DNA from: Kribbella sp. CA-293567
GTDB lineage: Bacteria; Actinomycetota; Actinomycetes; Propionibacteriales; Kribbellaceae
Direction of reading: 5' to 3'
DNA: 64,000 bases
NCBI RefSeq assembly: GCF_027627575.1
Contig: NZ_CP114065.1
Span: 5,332,001-5,396,000, forward strand
In this document: positions 24,272 to 34,297 of the stretch, one piece after another
How positions within the stretch are numbered: the first letter of the stretch is position 1
Layout: every line of letters begins with the position of its first letter
Notes under the pieces: model-generated
Database searches by the model: none
What the model was told of the DNA's origin: nothing
What the model saw: the letters and a program-made list of their open reading frames with translations, nothing else
Made by a program: the position numbers and the translations under genes

Positions 24272-26359
24272 ATGAGACGACAGACCACCGGCCTCGCCGC
24301 CGCGGCGCTTCTCGCGGCCGCCGTGCTCGGCCAGCCACAGCTCGCCTCGGCGAACGCGATCGCCGGCCCGGCCTGCGACTTCAACGGCGACTCCCGCTCC
24401 GACCTCGCGATCGGCGCACCCGGCGAGAGCGTCGGCAACCTCGACAGCGCGGGCTCGGTGAACGTGCTCTACGGCTCGGCCGCCGGCGTCGCCGCGGCCA
24501 AGAACGTGCTGGTCAATCAGGACAATCCCGGCATCGCCGGGGTCGCGGAGCGCGGCGACGCCTTCGGTCACGCCAGCGCCTGCGGCGACTTCGACAACGA
24601 CGGGTTCGGCGACCTCGCGGTCGGCGTACCGCACGAGGGTGTGGAGAGCGCGACCGGCGCCGACGTCTACGACGCCGGCGCGGTCAACATCTTCTACGGC
24701 TCGGCCATCGGGCTGGCCACCACCGGCAACCAGGTCTTCACCCAGTCCTCGCCCGGGATGCCCGACAGCGCCGAGCGGACCGACGAATTCGGCACCGCCG
24801 TCGCCGCGGGCGACTTCGACAACGACGGCCGCGACGACCTCGCGATCGGCGCTCCCAAGGAGAACGTCGACGGCTTCAACCAGGCCGGCAACGTGATCGT
24901 CCTGCGCGGCGGGCGCACCGGTCTGTCGACCACCGGCAGCCAGGTCTGGCACCAGGGCTCGCCCGGGATCGCCGGCGAGGTCGAGGGCGGCGACAACTTC
25001 GGCAGCTCGCTCGCCACCGGAGACTTCGACGGCGACGGCCGCGACGACCTGGTGGTCGGTTCTCCCGGCGAAGCGATCGCCGACCAGGCCGCTGCCGGCA
25101 ACGTCAACGTCATCTACGGCTCGACCACGGGACTGGTTGCGGCCGGCAACCAGATCCTGAACCAGTCGACCGCCGGCGTCCCCGGCAACTGGGAGGCGAA
25201 CGACCTGTTCGGCTCCGCGGTGACGGCGGGCGACTTCAACGACGACGGCCGCGACGACCTCGCGGTCGGCGTACCGGGTGAGAACGACGGCGAAACCCGC
25301 GATGCCGGCGCCGTCAACGTCACCTACGGCACGGCCGACGGCCTGCAGGCGAACTGGAGCCAGATCTTCACCCGGGCCGGGCTCCTGAACGGCGGGACGC
25401 CTTCCTCCGGTGACCAGTTCGGTACTGCGCTGGCGGCGGGCAACTTCAACGGCCCAGGCGGGGACGACCTGGCCATCGGTGCCCCGGGCACCATCGTCGA
25501 CGGCAACGTCGCCGCGGGCCGGTTGACCATCCTGTACGGCGCCCCGAACGGTCTGCTGCCGACCGTCAACCAGCAACTCAGCCAAGGCGTGAACAAGATG
25601 GAAGGCGCGACCGAAGCCGGCGACTATCTCGGCTACGCGCTGGCAGCCGGCGACTTCGACGGCAACGGCCGCTCCGACCTCGCGGCCGGTGCCCCCGGCG
25701 AAGCGGTCGACACCAAGTCGAGCGGTGGCGCGGTCAACGTGCTGTACGGAACGACGGGGTTTCTCTCCACGGCCACCGACCAGGTCTGGACCCAGGACAG
25801 CAACGGCATCCACGGCGTCGCCCAGGCCAACGACCGGTTCGGTGGACCGTCGATGTCGACCGGTGAGTACCGGATCGGCTACAAGACCGGCACCACGGTC
25901 AAGGTGACCAACGACCTGCTCGCCCACAACCCGCTCGGACGGATCGACATGTCCGGGGTCCAGGCCGGTCCGGACTACGAACTCGCGGCCGCCCGGGGTG
26001 GCGTGATCAGGTACATCGTCGACACCAACGCCGAGCCGACGTCCGACAACAACTACGTCTGGATCGAGCACCCGGACGGCGAGTGGAGCAAGTACAGCCA
26101 CGTCCGCACCGGCTCGGTCACCAGCCGCGGCCACAAGGTCGGCGACACCGTCACCGCCGGCACCGTCCTGGGCCTCGAAGACGAAGTCGGCCAGGCCGAC
26201 GGCAACCACCTGCACTTCGAGGTCTCGGTCCCGTACGACGCGGCCAACCCGATCACCTCCGGCGGCTTCATGTCCGGCCTCAACCGCAACCCGGTCATCT
26301 GCGGCATCCCCGGCAACGCCTTCTTCCGCGGCCAGACTTACACAGCCACGAACTGCTGA
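24272..26359 (+). CDS. Secreted FG-GAP beta-propeller protein with M23-like C-terminal domain
   Basis: A 695-residue secreted protein. Residues 1-30 form a signal peptide ending near QLASANA. About seven FG-GAP repeats of some 64 residues follow (for example GDFDNDGRDDLAIGAPKENV), each with a DxDxDxxxD-type calcium site, predicting an integrin-like propeller. From about residue 535 a LytM/M23-type domain follows, with WIEHPDGEWSKYSHV and the HxH motif NHLHFEVS. The usual HxGxD metal ligands are not clearly present; HNPLGRID is the only candidate, so peptidase activity is uncertain. It probably binds or remodels the cell surface. The ATG at 24272 follows GGAG. Confidence 0.85.
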   Translation: MRRQTTGLAAAALLAAAVLGQPQLASANAIAGPACDFNGDSRSDLAIGAPGESVGNLDSAGSVNVLYGSAAGVAAAKNVLVNQDNPGIAGVAERGDAFGHASACGDFDNDGFGDLAVGVPHEGVESATGADVYDAGAVNIFYGSAIGLATTGNQVFTQSSPGMPDSAERTDEFGTAVAAGDFDNDGRDDLAIGAPKENVDGFNQAGNVIVLRGGRTGLSTTGSQVWHQGSPGIAGEVEGGDNFGSSLATGDFDGDGRDDLVVGSPGEAIADQAAAGNVNVIYGSTTGLVAAGNQILNQSTAGVPGNWEANDLFGSAVTAGDFNDDGRDDLAVGVPGENDGETRDAGAVNVTYGTADGLQANWSQIFTRAGLLNGGTPSSGDQFGTALAAGNFNGPGGDDLAIGAPGTIVDGNVAAGRLTILYGAPNGLLPTVNQQLSQGVNKMEGATEAGDYLGYALAAGDFDGNGRSDLAAGAPGEAVDTKSSGGAVNVLYGTTGFLSTATDQVWTQDSNGIHGVAQANDRFGGPSMSTGEYRIGYKTGTTVKVTNDLLAHNPLGRIDMSGVQAGPDYELAAARGGVIRYIVDTNAEPTSDNNYVWIEHPDGEWSKYSHVRTGSVTSRGHKVGDTVTAGTVLGLEDEVGQADGNHLHFEVSVPYDAANPITSGGFMSGLNRNPVICGIPGNAFFRGQTYTATNC

Positions 26360-26375
26360 TCAGCATCTCGTCTAC

Positions 26376-26416
26376 CCAGGCCACCTTCTCAGCCACCACT
26401 GAGAGGGTGGCCTTGG
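26376..26416 (+). terminator. Hairpin terminator after the FG-GAP gene
   Basis: A long stem of about 16 bp with a few wobbles (left arm CCAGGCCACCTTCTCA, right arm TGAGAGGGTGGCCTTGG) begins 17 bases after the stop codon. It has no T-tract. Confidence 0.65.
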
Positions 26417-26673
26417 GCGTGGGTTGAGTGCCGGGACAGAGCGGATTGGTAGCCGTCGTTGGCGATCCGACACACCACGGCCCGCAGGCAGCGCACATCG
26501 CCAACCACCACGCTGCCTGCCAAGCGATACAGGGCCGGGTCTGCCGCCACACTGGGCCGACCCATCACAACCTGCACTCAGCGCGCATCCCCAACCACTA
26601 CGTTGCCTGCCACGTGGCGCGGGGCCGACAGCAGTACTTCGTCTCCCACCCAGCACTGGACCGACACCACCAC

Positions 26674-26741
26674 CTCGCCTGCCAATCAGCACTGGGCCGA
26701 CACCAACCTCGCCTGCCAATCAGCACTGGGCCGACGCCACC
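26674..26741. repeat. Tandem duplication of a 34-bp unit
   Basis: Two adjacent 34-bp copies start at 26674 and 26708 and differ at only a few positions; both contain CCTCGCCTGCCAATCAGCAC. A more diverged third copy precedes them (26644-26673), and weaker traces extend towards 26500. Confidence 0.75.
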
Positions 26742-26783
26742 ATGGCCGCCACGCAACGCTGGGCCTCAGCGCCACGCCTTCAT

Positions 26784-26809
26784 CAAGCAGGCGACGAAGG
26801 AGCCTGCGC
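26784..26809. repeat. Dispersed 26-bp repeat, copy 1
   Basis: This segment, starting CAAGCAGGCGACG, matches 24 of 26 positions of a segment at 32197-32222. Both copies lie in intergenic sequence, which suggests a small dispersed intergenic element in this genome. Confidence 0.5.
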
Positions 26810-26897
26810 CCAGGATGGGTGGGAGCCAGCGAACGAGGATGCGACGCAGGAGCGGACGACGAGCAGGCGCGGGAGACGATCACCATCCGGCAACACC

Positions 26898-27593
26898 TCA
26901 CCCACCAGCGGCAAGCCGCATCAGATCAGTATCGAAATCAACATCAGCGACCGACCGCTCGGCCCGGGTCGCGTTCCCACCAAACTGGTGCTGATAACCA
27001 GACCAGTTGTCATCGGCAATCTGCTTTGACACACCACTCAACACAAGCATCGACAGCTCCCCAGCTGCCCGGCTGATCCGCCGGCCGAGTTCAGGCGAAC
27101 CCCAGTCCTCAGGTGCGGCGTACAAAGAGGTCGGGACCGGGATCGCGCGGAGGAAGGCGAACAGCGGCCGAAGTTGGTCGTCCACCACCATCGCGTGCCG
27201 GGCGGTGCCGCCGGTCGCGGCGAGGACGACCGGCTTGGCGACCAGCAGGTCGTTGTCGATCAGGTCGACGAACGACTTGAACAGTCCGCTGGTCGCGGCC
27301 TTGTAGACCGGCGTACTGGCAATGATCGCGTCGGCCGCGGCGAGCTTCTCGATCGCCGCCTGGACCTTTGCGTTCGGTACTCCGGAGACGAGCGACTGCG
27401 CGATTTCCACCGCGATCGGCGCGAGCTCGATGACGCTGACCGTGGCACTCACACCGGCCGCGCGGAACGCGTCGAGGGTCTTCTGCGCCGCCCGGTCCGC
27501 GAGCAGCCGGGTCGAGGACGGGTCGCTGACCCCCGCGCTGATCACGGCGATGGTGCGCGGCAGCTCCGCAGTACTGCGGGCCGTGTCGTTCAT
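26898..27593 (-). CDS. NADPH-dependent FMN reductase, LLM-partner type (CE1759-like)
   Basis: A 231-residue flavodoxin-fold FMN reductase of the type paired with luciferase-like monooxygenases. The FMN phosphate loop is ISAGVSDPSSTRLLAD near residues 19-34, and STPVYKAATSGLFKSFVD near 92-109 contacts the flavin and the partner subunit. ATGGTARHAMVVDDQLRPL follows. It would supply reduced FMN to the monooxygenase at 28057-29244. It is the last gene of a three-gene operon and overlaps the MarR gene by 4 bases. Confidence 0.88.
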   Translation of the reverse strand: MNDTARSTAELPRTIAVISAGVSDPSSTRLLADRAAQKTLDAFRAAGVSATVSVIELAPIAVEIAQSLVSGVPNAKVQAAIEKLAAADAIIASTPVYKAATSGLFKSFVDLIDNDLLVAKPVVLAATGGTARHAMVVDDQLRPLFAFLRAIPVPTSLYAAPEDWGSPELGRRISRAAGELSMLVLSGVSKQIADDNWSGYQHQFGGNATRAERSVADVDFDTDLMRLAAGG

Positions 27594-28057
27594 GTCGTCT
27601 TCCTTTCGGGTCGCGCGACTGCCTCTGCTCCTGCCGTCAGAGCAAGGCTGAGGTCGCGCAGTGTGCGAAGTTGGTCGGGGGTCAGCGCGCGGTTCATTGC
27701 CGTCGCGACCTGGCGCGCGTGCGCTCGGCCAACCCGGCGCTGGGTTTCCAGCCCTTCCGCGGTGAGACGGAGGCGAAACGCGCGGCCGTCGTCAGGATCA
27801 TCGCTGCGTTCGATCAGGCCACGCCGCTCGAGCCGGCTGACAAGTCGCGACACCCCTGCCTGGGTTAGCAAAGCGTCCTCACACAGGTCGATGATCCGCA
27901 GGCCGTCCGGCGCTACCGAGAGGGCGTACAGCACGCCGTACTCGCGCGGCAGCAGGTCGCCCCAGTCACCCTCACGCTCGAAGTCACGGGCCAGCGTGGC
28001 CTGGGCGCGAAACATCGCCTCCCAGGCCACGTTGGCGAGCCGGGCCGAGCTGTCCAT
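27590..28057 (-). CDS. MarR-family regulator inside the monooxygenase operon
   Basis: A 155-residue winged-helix protein. The recognition helix region is LCEDALLTQAGVSRLVSRLE and the wing is IERSDDPDDGRAFRLRLT. It sits between, and overlaps, the luciferase-like monooxygenase (1 base) and FMN reductase (4 bases) genes, so all three are made together and it probably autoregulates the operon. A near-palindromic candidate site lies upstream of the first gene. It has a single Cys (in DLCEDA), so thiol-based sensing is possible but not shown. Confidence 0.88.
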   Translation of the reverse strand: MDSSARLANVAWEAMFRAQATLARDFEREGDWGDLLPREYGVLYALSVAPDGLRIIDLCEDALLTQAGVSRLVSRLERRGLIERSDDPDDGRAFRLRLTAEGLETQRRVGRAHARQVATAMNRALTPDQLRTLRDLSLALTAGAEAVARPERKTT

Positions 28058-29244
28058 CAGAACGCCTCCGGGAAGTTCGCCTCGACCTCAGGATCGCTGT
28101 CCTGGTACGGCGAGGTGCCGGACAGGTTGTCGCCACGGTTCGGGTTCGGCCGGGGCTGACGCGGTTCGGCGTCGCCGTACTTCGCCAGTACCAGCGAGCC
28201 GTGCGTAGGTGCATCCGGTACGCCGGGCGCCCTGCGTGACTCCAGCTCCTTCCGCAGCACGGGGACGACCTCCGTGCCGAGCAGCTCGACCTGCTCGAGC
28301 GCCAGCTCGATCGGCAGCGCGAGACCGTCGACCGCGAAGAGCTGCCGCTGGTAGTCGCCGAAGCCCTCCTGGAAGGTCAGCACCTTGTCGATGACCTGCT
28401 GCGGGCTGCCGACGGTCAGCGGGGTGCCGGCCATGTGGTCCTCGAGCCGCGAACCACGGAAGATCGGGTAGCTCTCGAAGTACGGCCGGAAGGTGTTCAC
28501 CGCGTCCTGCGAACGCTTGGCGATGAACGACATCCCGCCGAGCCCGACGATCGCCTGCGCGGCGGTGCCGTGCCCGTAGTGCTCGAACCGCTGCCGGTAG
28601 AAGTCCACCAGCGGCTTGAAGTGGAAGTTCGGCGCCAGGATGTGGTTGGCGAAGAAGCCGTTGCCGTAGAAGGCCGCCTGCTCGGCGATCTCCGGTGTCC
28701 GGATCGAACCGTGCCAGACGAACGGCGGTACGTCGTCCAGCGGGCGCGGCGTCGAGGTGAACCCCTGCAGCGCCGTCCGGAACTTGCCCTCCCAGTCGAC
28801 CACGTCCTCACGCCACAACCGGTGCAGCAGGTTGTAGTTCTCCAGCGCCAGGGCCACGCCCTGCCGGATGTCCTTGCCGAACCACGGATAGACCGGCACC
28901 GTGTTGCCACGCCCGACCATCAGGTCCAGCCGGCCCTTGGCGACGTGCTGGAGCATCGCGTAGTCCTCGGCGAGCTTGACCGGGTCGTTCGTGGTCATCA
29001 GCGTCACCGAGGTGCTCAGCGTGATCCGCCGGGTCTGCGCGGCGATGAACGCCAGCAACGTCGTCGGCGACGACGGTACGAACGGCGGGTTGTGGTGCTC
29101 CCCCAGCGCGAACACGTCCAGCCCGACCTCGTCGGCCCGCTGCGCCACCCGGATCATGTTGTCGATCCGCTCAGCCTCGCTGTAGGTGTACCCGGTCGTC
29201 GGGTCCGGCGCGATGTCGCCGACCGTGAACACTCCGAACTGCAT
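28057..29244 (-). CDS. Luciferase-like (LLM class) FMN-dependent monooxygenase, CE1758 type
   Basis: A 395-residue TIM-barrel flavin-dependent oxidoreductase of the bacterial luciferase superfamily. Family features are MQFGVFTVGDIAPDP at the N-terminus, GLDVFALGEHHNPPF near residues 40-54, and LDLMVGRGNTVPVYPWFG near 105-122. The last 45 residues form a Pro/Asn-rich tail. GTCAGGAGGACG gives a strong ribosome binding site before the ATG at 29244. It uses reduced FMN and oxygen; the reductase gene in the same operon provides the flavin. The substrate is unknown; small organic compounds or sulfonates are common in the superfamily. Confidence 0.9.
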   Translation of the reverse strand: MQFGVFTVGDIAPDPTTGYTYSEAERIDNMIRVAQRADEVGLDVFALGEHHNPPFVPSSPTTLLAFIAAQTRRITLSTSVTLMTTNDPVKLAEDYAMLQHVAKGRLDLMVGRGNTVPVYPWFGKDIRQGVALALENYNLLHRLWREDVVDWEGKFRTALQGFTSTPRPLDDVPPFVWHGSIRTPEIAEQAAFYGNGFFANHILAPNFHFKPLVDFYRQRFEHYGHGTAAQAIVGLGGMSFIAKRSQDAVNTFRPYFESYPIFRGSRLEDHMAGTPLTVGSPQQVIDKVLTFQEGFGDYQRQLFAVDGLALPIELALEQVELLGTEVVPVLRKELESRRAPGVPDAPTHGSLVLAKYGDAEPRQPRPNPNRGDNLSGTSPYQDSDPEVEANFPEAF

Positions 29245-29287
29245 CTCGTCCTCCTGACAGGCGCGTCCGCGAACTGCATGACTGCGC

Positions 29288-29304
29288 ATGTAGTTGAACA
29301 ACAT
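29288..29304. promoter_or_regulatory. Candidate MarR operator before the monooxygenase operon
   Basis: ATGTAGTTGAACAACAT is a 17-bp near-perfect palindrome (7 of 8 arm positions pair), located 44 bases upstream of the operon start and 62 bases upstream of the divergent membrane protein gene. TAGTTGAACAAC-like cores are common MarR targets, so the MarR protein encoded in the operon is the likely binder. Confidence 0.55.
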
Positions 29305-29365
29305 GACCGCGCAGGTATTCCCGGCGCCAAGTACGGTGAGCCCAACGACTTCTGGGAGCGAGCGC

Positions 29366-30043
29366 ATGAGCCACCAACCGCCGGTCGAGCCCCCGTCAAC
29401 CTTGGCGGGCCTCGAGATCGACAAACCCCACGCCCACTTCCTCGCCACCGAGCACTGGAGCCTGCTCGCCACCCGCGGCATGACGTGGACCGAGATCTTC
29501 AGCCGGACCAACACCTACCTGACCGTCCTGTCGGCCACCGTCGTGGCGCTGTCCCTGGTGGCCAACGCGAACGGCTTCGGCCAGGACTTCCTGACCTTCG
29601 CACTCGTGGTGCTCCCGGTGACGCTGCTGATCGGTATCGGAACCTACTTCCGCCTGATCGAGGCGGACATCGAGGACTCCTGGCTGATCATCGGCATGAA
29701 CCGGCTGCGGCACGCCTACCTCGAACTGGCCCCGGAACTGGAGCCGTACTTCGTCACCAGCCACCACGACGACCCGCGGGGCATCCTCACCACGTACAGC
29801 TTCCGCAACAAGGTCGGCCTGACCCACTGGCTGTCAGGCTCCCCGGTCGTCGTCGGCATCATCAACGCCGTCGTCGTCGGCGCGCTGGGCGCGATGATCT
29901 GCGACGCCGCGGGCGGCGGCGTCGTACTGCGAACCGTCATCGGCGTCCTGGCCGCCATCGCGACCGCGGTGGTCCTCGGCACGTTCGGCTACCGCAAGAT
30001 CCGCGACGTCACCCGCAACTACGAGCCTCGTTTCCCCAGCTGA
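29366..30043 (+). CDS. Four-helix membrane protein of unknown function
   Basis: A 225-residue protein with two pairs of membrane segments, roughly at residues 50-70, 75-98, 160-182 and 185-207. They are separated by a soluble region with SWLIIGMNRLRHAYLELAPE and FVTSHHDDPRGILTTY. The N-terminus is Pro-rich and cytoplasmic. The ATG at 29366 follows TGGGAG. It is divergent from the luciferase-like operon, sharing its control region. No family was recognised. Confidence 0.7.
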   Translation: MSHQPPVEPPSTLAGLEIDKPHAHFLATEHWSLLATRGMTWTEIFSRTNTYLTVLSATVVALSLVANANGFGQDFLTFALVVLPVTLLIGIGTYFRLIEADIEDSWLIIGMNRLRHAYLELAPELEPYFVTSHHDDPRGILTTYSFRNKVGLTHWLSGSPVVVGIINAVVVGALGAMICDAAGGGVVLRTVIGVLAAIATAVVLGTFGYRKIRDVTRNYEPRFPS

Positions 30044-30051
30044 GCCCACGC

Positions 30052-30093
30052 CGATCGGGTACCTCGCACGATGGTTGCCGAGGTACCCGATCG
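30052..30093. terminator. Bidirectional hairpin terminator
   Basis: A perfect 15-bp inverted repeat, CGATCGGGTACCTCG at 30052-30066 and its complement at 30079-30093, encloses a 12-base loop. It lies between the ends of the convergent membrane-protein and small-protein genes, so it can end both transcripts. Confidence 0.8.
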
Positions 30094-30110
30094 CCGTCCG
30101 ACTGCTGTGC

Positions 30111-30317
30111 TCAGCAGCTGCCGATGTCGTGCGTGTGCAGCTCGACCAGGTGCCCCTCACCGTCGAAGTCGGCGTACACCTCGGTCAGTACGTGGTTGTG
30201 GCAGACGTCGCCGAGGTGCACACCCCCGATCCCGCCCTGCTCGTTCGCCATCATCGGAAAGCGCAGCTTCGGCCGCACCTGCCGCACCGCTGTCCCCTCG
30301 GTCTCCACACTGTTCAT
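30111..30317 (-). CDS. Small His-rich protein of unknown function
   Basis: A 68-residue protein with six His and two Cys. The C-terminal half reads LGDVCHNHVLTEVYADFDGE and ends in HTHDIGSC. GAGGAGGGG precedes the second of two close ATG codons at the right distance, so 30317 is the start. A strong terminator follows. The His/Cys pattern suggests metal binding. The terminal Cys and leader-like N-terminus would also allow a modified-peptide precursor, but no modification enzymes are nearby. Confidence 0.6.
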   Translation of the reverse strand: MNSVETEGTAVRQVRPKLRFPMMANEQGGIGGVHLGDVCHNHVLTEVYADFDGEGHLVELHTHDIGSC

Positions 30318-30397
30318 GACCATCCCCTCCTCGTGATCCCGGACGACACCAGGATCCGCGGGGACCTTCAGACAGCCTTAAATCGAAGGGCCGCCGG

Positions 30398-30985
30398 TCA
30401 GGGGACGGAGATCGCGCGCTCGACGCAGAGCCGGATGAGATCGCGGCGCTGCTGGTGCGTCGCGGGCGACTCGTCGGCGGTCGCCGCGTAGACGTTGCTG
30501 ACCGGTGACCAGGCCATCGAGATCGCGATCACCATCGTCATGACGTCGAACGGATCGCCGGCCACCACCCGGCCGGCTGCCTGGGCCTCGGCGATGACCC
30601 GCAACTTGTGGTCGTCGTACTGCGTGTGCACATCGACCAGATGGCCCACCGGGCGTCGCTCGAGGCGCATCCAGGTGGCCAGCCGGATCAGGTCGGGGCG
30701 GCGCAGATACTCGTCGTACAGCCGGGTGGCCCAGTCCGCGAGGTCACCGGCATCGATCGGTACGACGTTGGTGATGCGCTCCAGCGATTCGAGGAAGATC
30801 GTGTCGAACAACTGGTCCTTGTTGCCGAAGTACGTATAGAGCTGCGCCTTGTTCGTCCGGGCCGCAGCCACGATCCGGTCGACTCGCGCCCCGGCGATGC
30901 CGTGCAGCGCGAACTCTGCCGTCGCCACCTCCAAGATCCGCTGGTACGTCGCGACGCCGCGTGCGCTGGTCGGTTGCTCAGCCAT
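30398..30985 (-). CDS. TetR-family transcriptional regulator
   Basis: A 195-residue TetR-family protein. The N-terminal DNA-binding domain includes ILEVATAEFALHGIAGARVD and the recognition segment RTNKAQLYTYFGNKDQLFD. The C-terminal part is an all-helical ligand domain. It is divergent from a zinc alcohol dehydrogenase with palindromic sites between them, so it most likely represses that gene. The ATG at 30985 is used; a GTG directly before it is also possible. Confidence 0.9.
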   Translation of the reverse strand: MAEQPTSARGVATYQRILEVATAEFALHGIAGARVDRIVAAARTNKAQLYTYFGNKDQLFDTIFLESLERITNVVPIDAGDLADWATRLYDEYLRRPDLIRLATWMRLERRPVGHLVDVHTQYDDHKLRVIAEAQAAGRVVAGDPFDVMTMVIAISMAWSPVSNVYAATADESPATHQQRRDLIRLCVERAISVP

Positions 30986-31004
30986 CACGCCAGTTTACAG
31001 ACAG

Positions 31005-31066
31005 ACCAGTTGGTTTGCGTATCCAGGAGGAGCGACGTACGGTCAAATAGACCAAACAGTCTGTTT
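31005..31066. promoter_or_regulatory. TetR operator region between tetR and alcohol dehydrogenase
   Basis: AAACAGTCTGTTT at 31054-31066 is a perfect 13-bp palindrome with a central T, just upstream of the ribosome binding site of the dehydrogenase. A second, weaker palindrome ACCAGTTGGT lies at 31005-31014, close to the TetR start. Both are preceded by AGACCA-like sequence. The spacing suits control of both divergent genes. Confidence 0.6.
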
Positions 31067-31080
31067 CGAAGGAGTGTCCG

Positions 31081-32118
31081 ATGCGATCGACCTTGGGCTG
31101 GAAAGCCGACGGAACTACCGGGCGGGTCCGGAAGACGTCGTTCGAGCGCCGCGAACTCCGGCCGGACGACCTCGCAGTCCGAATCGACTTCTGCGGCGTC
31201 TGCCATACCGACCTGCACTCGCTCGGGCATCACGACGGCGCGGCGCGCCTGGTGCCCGGCCACGAGTTCACCGGCGTGGTGACCGAGGTGGGTGCGGAGG
31301 TCAACGACTTCTCTCCCGGCGATGCGGTTGCTGTAGGCAACATCGTCGACTCGTGCGGAGTCTGCCCGATGTGCCGCGCGGGCCAGGAGAACTTCTGCCA
31401 CGAGTTCCCCACCCTGACCTACGGCGGCACCGACCGCCATGACGGCTCGACCACCCTCGGCGGCTATGCGCGCGAGTACGTCGTACGCGATCGCTTCGCC
31501 TACCACCTCCCTGCGGGCCTCGGCCCGGCCGGCGCGGCACCGCTGCTGTGTGCCGGAATCACCGTCTGGGAGCCACTGCGGGCCCTCGGCGTCGGCCCCG
31601 GCAGCCGAGTCGCCGTCGCCGGACTGGGCGGATTGGGCCACCTCGCGGTGAAGCTGTCCGTAGCCCTCGGCGCCACCACGTCGGTCATCAGCCGCACCGC
31701 CGACAAAGCAGAAGACGCCCGCCGCCTGGGCGCCTCACAACTGCTGCTCTCCACCGATGCCGAGCAGTTGGCCGAGGCCCGCGACACCTTCGACGTCGTG
31801 ATCGACACGATCGCCGCCCCACACGACCTCAGCCCCTACCTCCGCCTGGTCGCAATGGACGGCACCCTCACCCAGGTCGGCGACCTCGGAACCATCACAG
31901 TCGAGGTGATGGATCTGCTGGTCGGCCGCAAGAAACTCAGCTCCTCCGGCAGCGGCGGGCGCCCCGCGACTGCCGAGCTGCTCGAGTTCTGCGCAACCCA
32001 CGGAGTCACAGCCGACGTCGAGGTGCTCCCGTCCGGCGAGATCAACGAGGCACTCGAACGGCTGCGACGCAACGACGTGCGGTACCGGTTCGTCCTTGAT
32101 CTGGCGGATCTGGGTTGA
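31081..32118 (+). CDS. Zinc-dependent alcohol dehydrogenase
   Basis: A 345-residue medium-chain dehydrogenase of the cinnamyl-alcohol/YahK-type subgroup. Catalytic zinc ligands lie in DFCGVCHTDLHSLGHH and GHEFTGVV. The structural zinc loop CGVCPMCRAGQENFC has four Cys. The NAD(P)-binding motif is GLGGLGHLAVKLSVALGA. GAAGGAG lies at ideal distance before the ATG. It interconverts alcohols and aldehydes; the partner TetR regulator suggests induction by the substrate or a toxic aldehyde. Confidence 0.92.
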   Translation: MRSTLGWKADGTTGRVRKTSFERRELRPDDLAVRIDFCGVCHTDLHSLGHHDGAARLVPGHEFTGVVTEVGAEVNDFSPGDAVAVGNIVDSCGVCPMCRAGQENFCHEFPTLTYGGTDRHDGSTTLGGYAREYVVRDRFAYHLPAGLGPAGAAPLLCAGITVWEPLRALGVGPGSRVAVAGLGGLGHLAVKLSVALGATTSVISRTADKAEDARRLGASQLLLSTDAEQLAEARDTFDVVIDTIAAPHDLSPYLRLVAMDGTLTQVGDLGTITVEVMDLLVGRKKLSSSGSGGRPATAELLEFCATHGVTADVEVLPSGEINEALERLRRNDVRYRFVLDLADLG

Positions 32119-32196
32119 GGTGAGCGCGGGGCGCGACGAAGGCGCGGGCGCGGGTGTTAACCACAGCACCCCGCGACAACGGGCTCCCACGCACGC

Positions 32197-32222
32197 CAAG
32201 CAGGCGACGCAGGAGCCCGCGC
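32197..32222. repeat. Dispersed 26-bp repeat, copy 2
   Basis: Matches 24 of 26 positions of the segment at 26784-26809. Its AGGAGCCCG end also pairs with CGGGCTCC at 32180-32187, giving an 8-bp stem that could serve as terminator between the convergent dehydrogenase and acyl-CoA ligase genes. Confidence 0.5.
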
Positions 32223-32226
32223 GAAC

Positions 32227-34062
<1,836 letters not shown>

Positions 34063-34297
34063 GATTGGCCTCCACAAGGTCAAGTAACCGAACAGTAATG
34101 GGCTGAGCCAGCGCTGACCATGGTCCTCGCGTGCCCAGCGGCACCATCTCGATCACGTTTCCGCAACATGCGCCCACGCTAGGTGGCGCTGACCTCACTG
34201 TCAGTCCTCTTCGGAGGCGTGCCGCCCACTGCTCCGCACCCCGATGGTGACAAAGCTCGACAAGCCCCTGGTAGCCCGCCACCGGCACCTACGCCTT

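Larger units (their letters stand above)
26417..26897. other. Gene-free spacer with degenerate repeats
   Basis: About 480 bases without a convincing gene. Open frames on both strands have unnatural composition and no ribosome binding sites. The segment consists of diverged copies of a cytosine-rich unit, GCCTGCCAATCAGCACTGGG and relatives, followed by a stretch with repeated GCGACG-AGG motifs. It lies between the ends of two convergent genes. Confidence 0.6.

Noticed and set aside
26372..26719. Minus-strand frame with Gly/Arg repeats
   Set aside because: The apparent peptide repeats arise from the DNA repeat; no ribosome binding site and unnatural composition.
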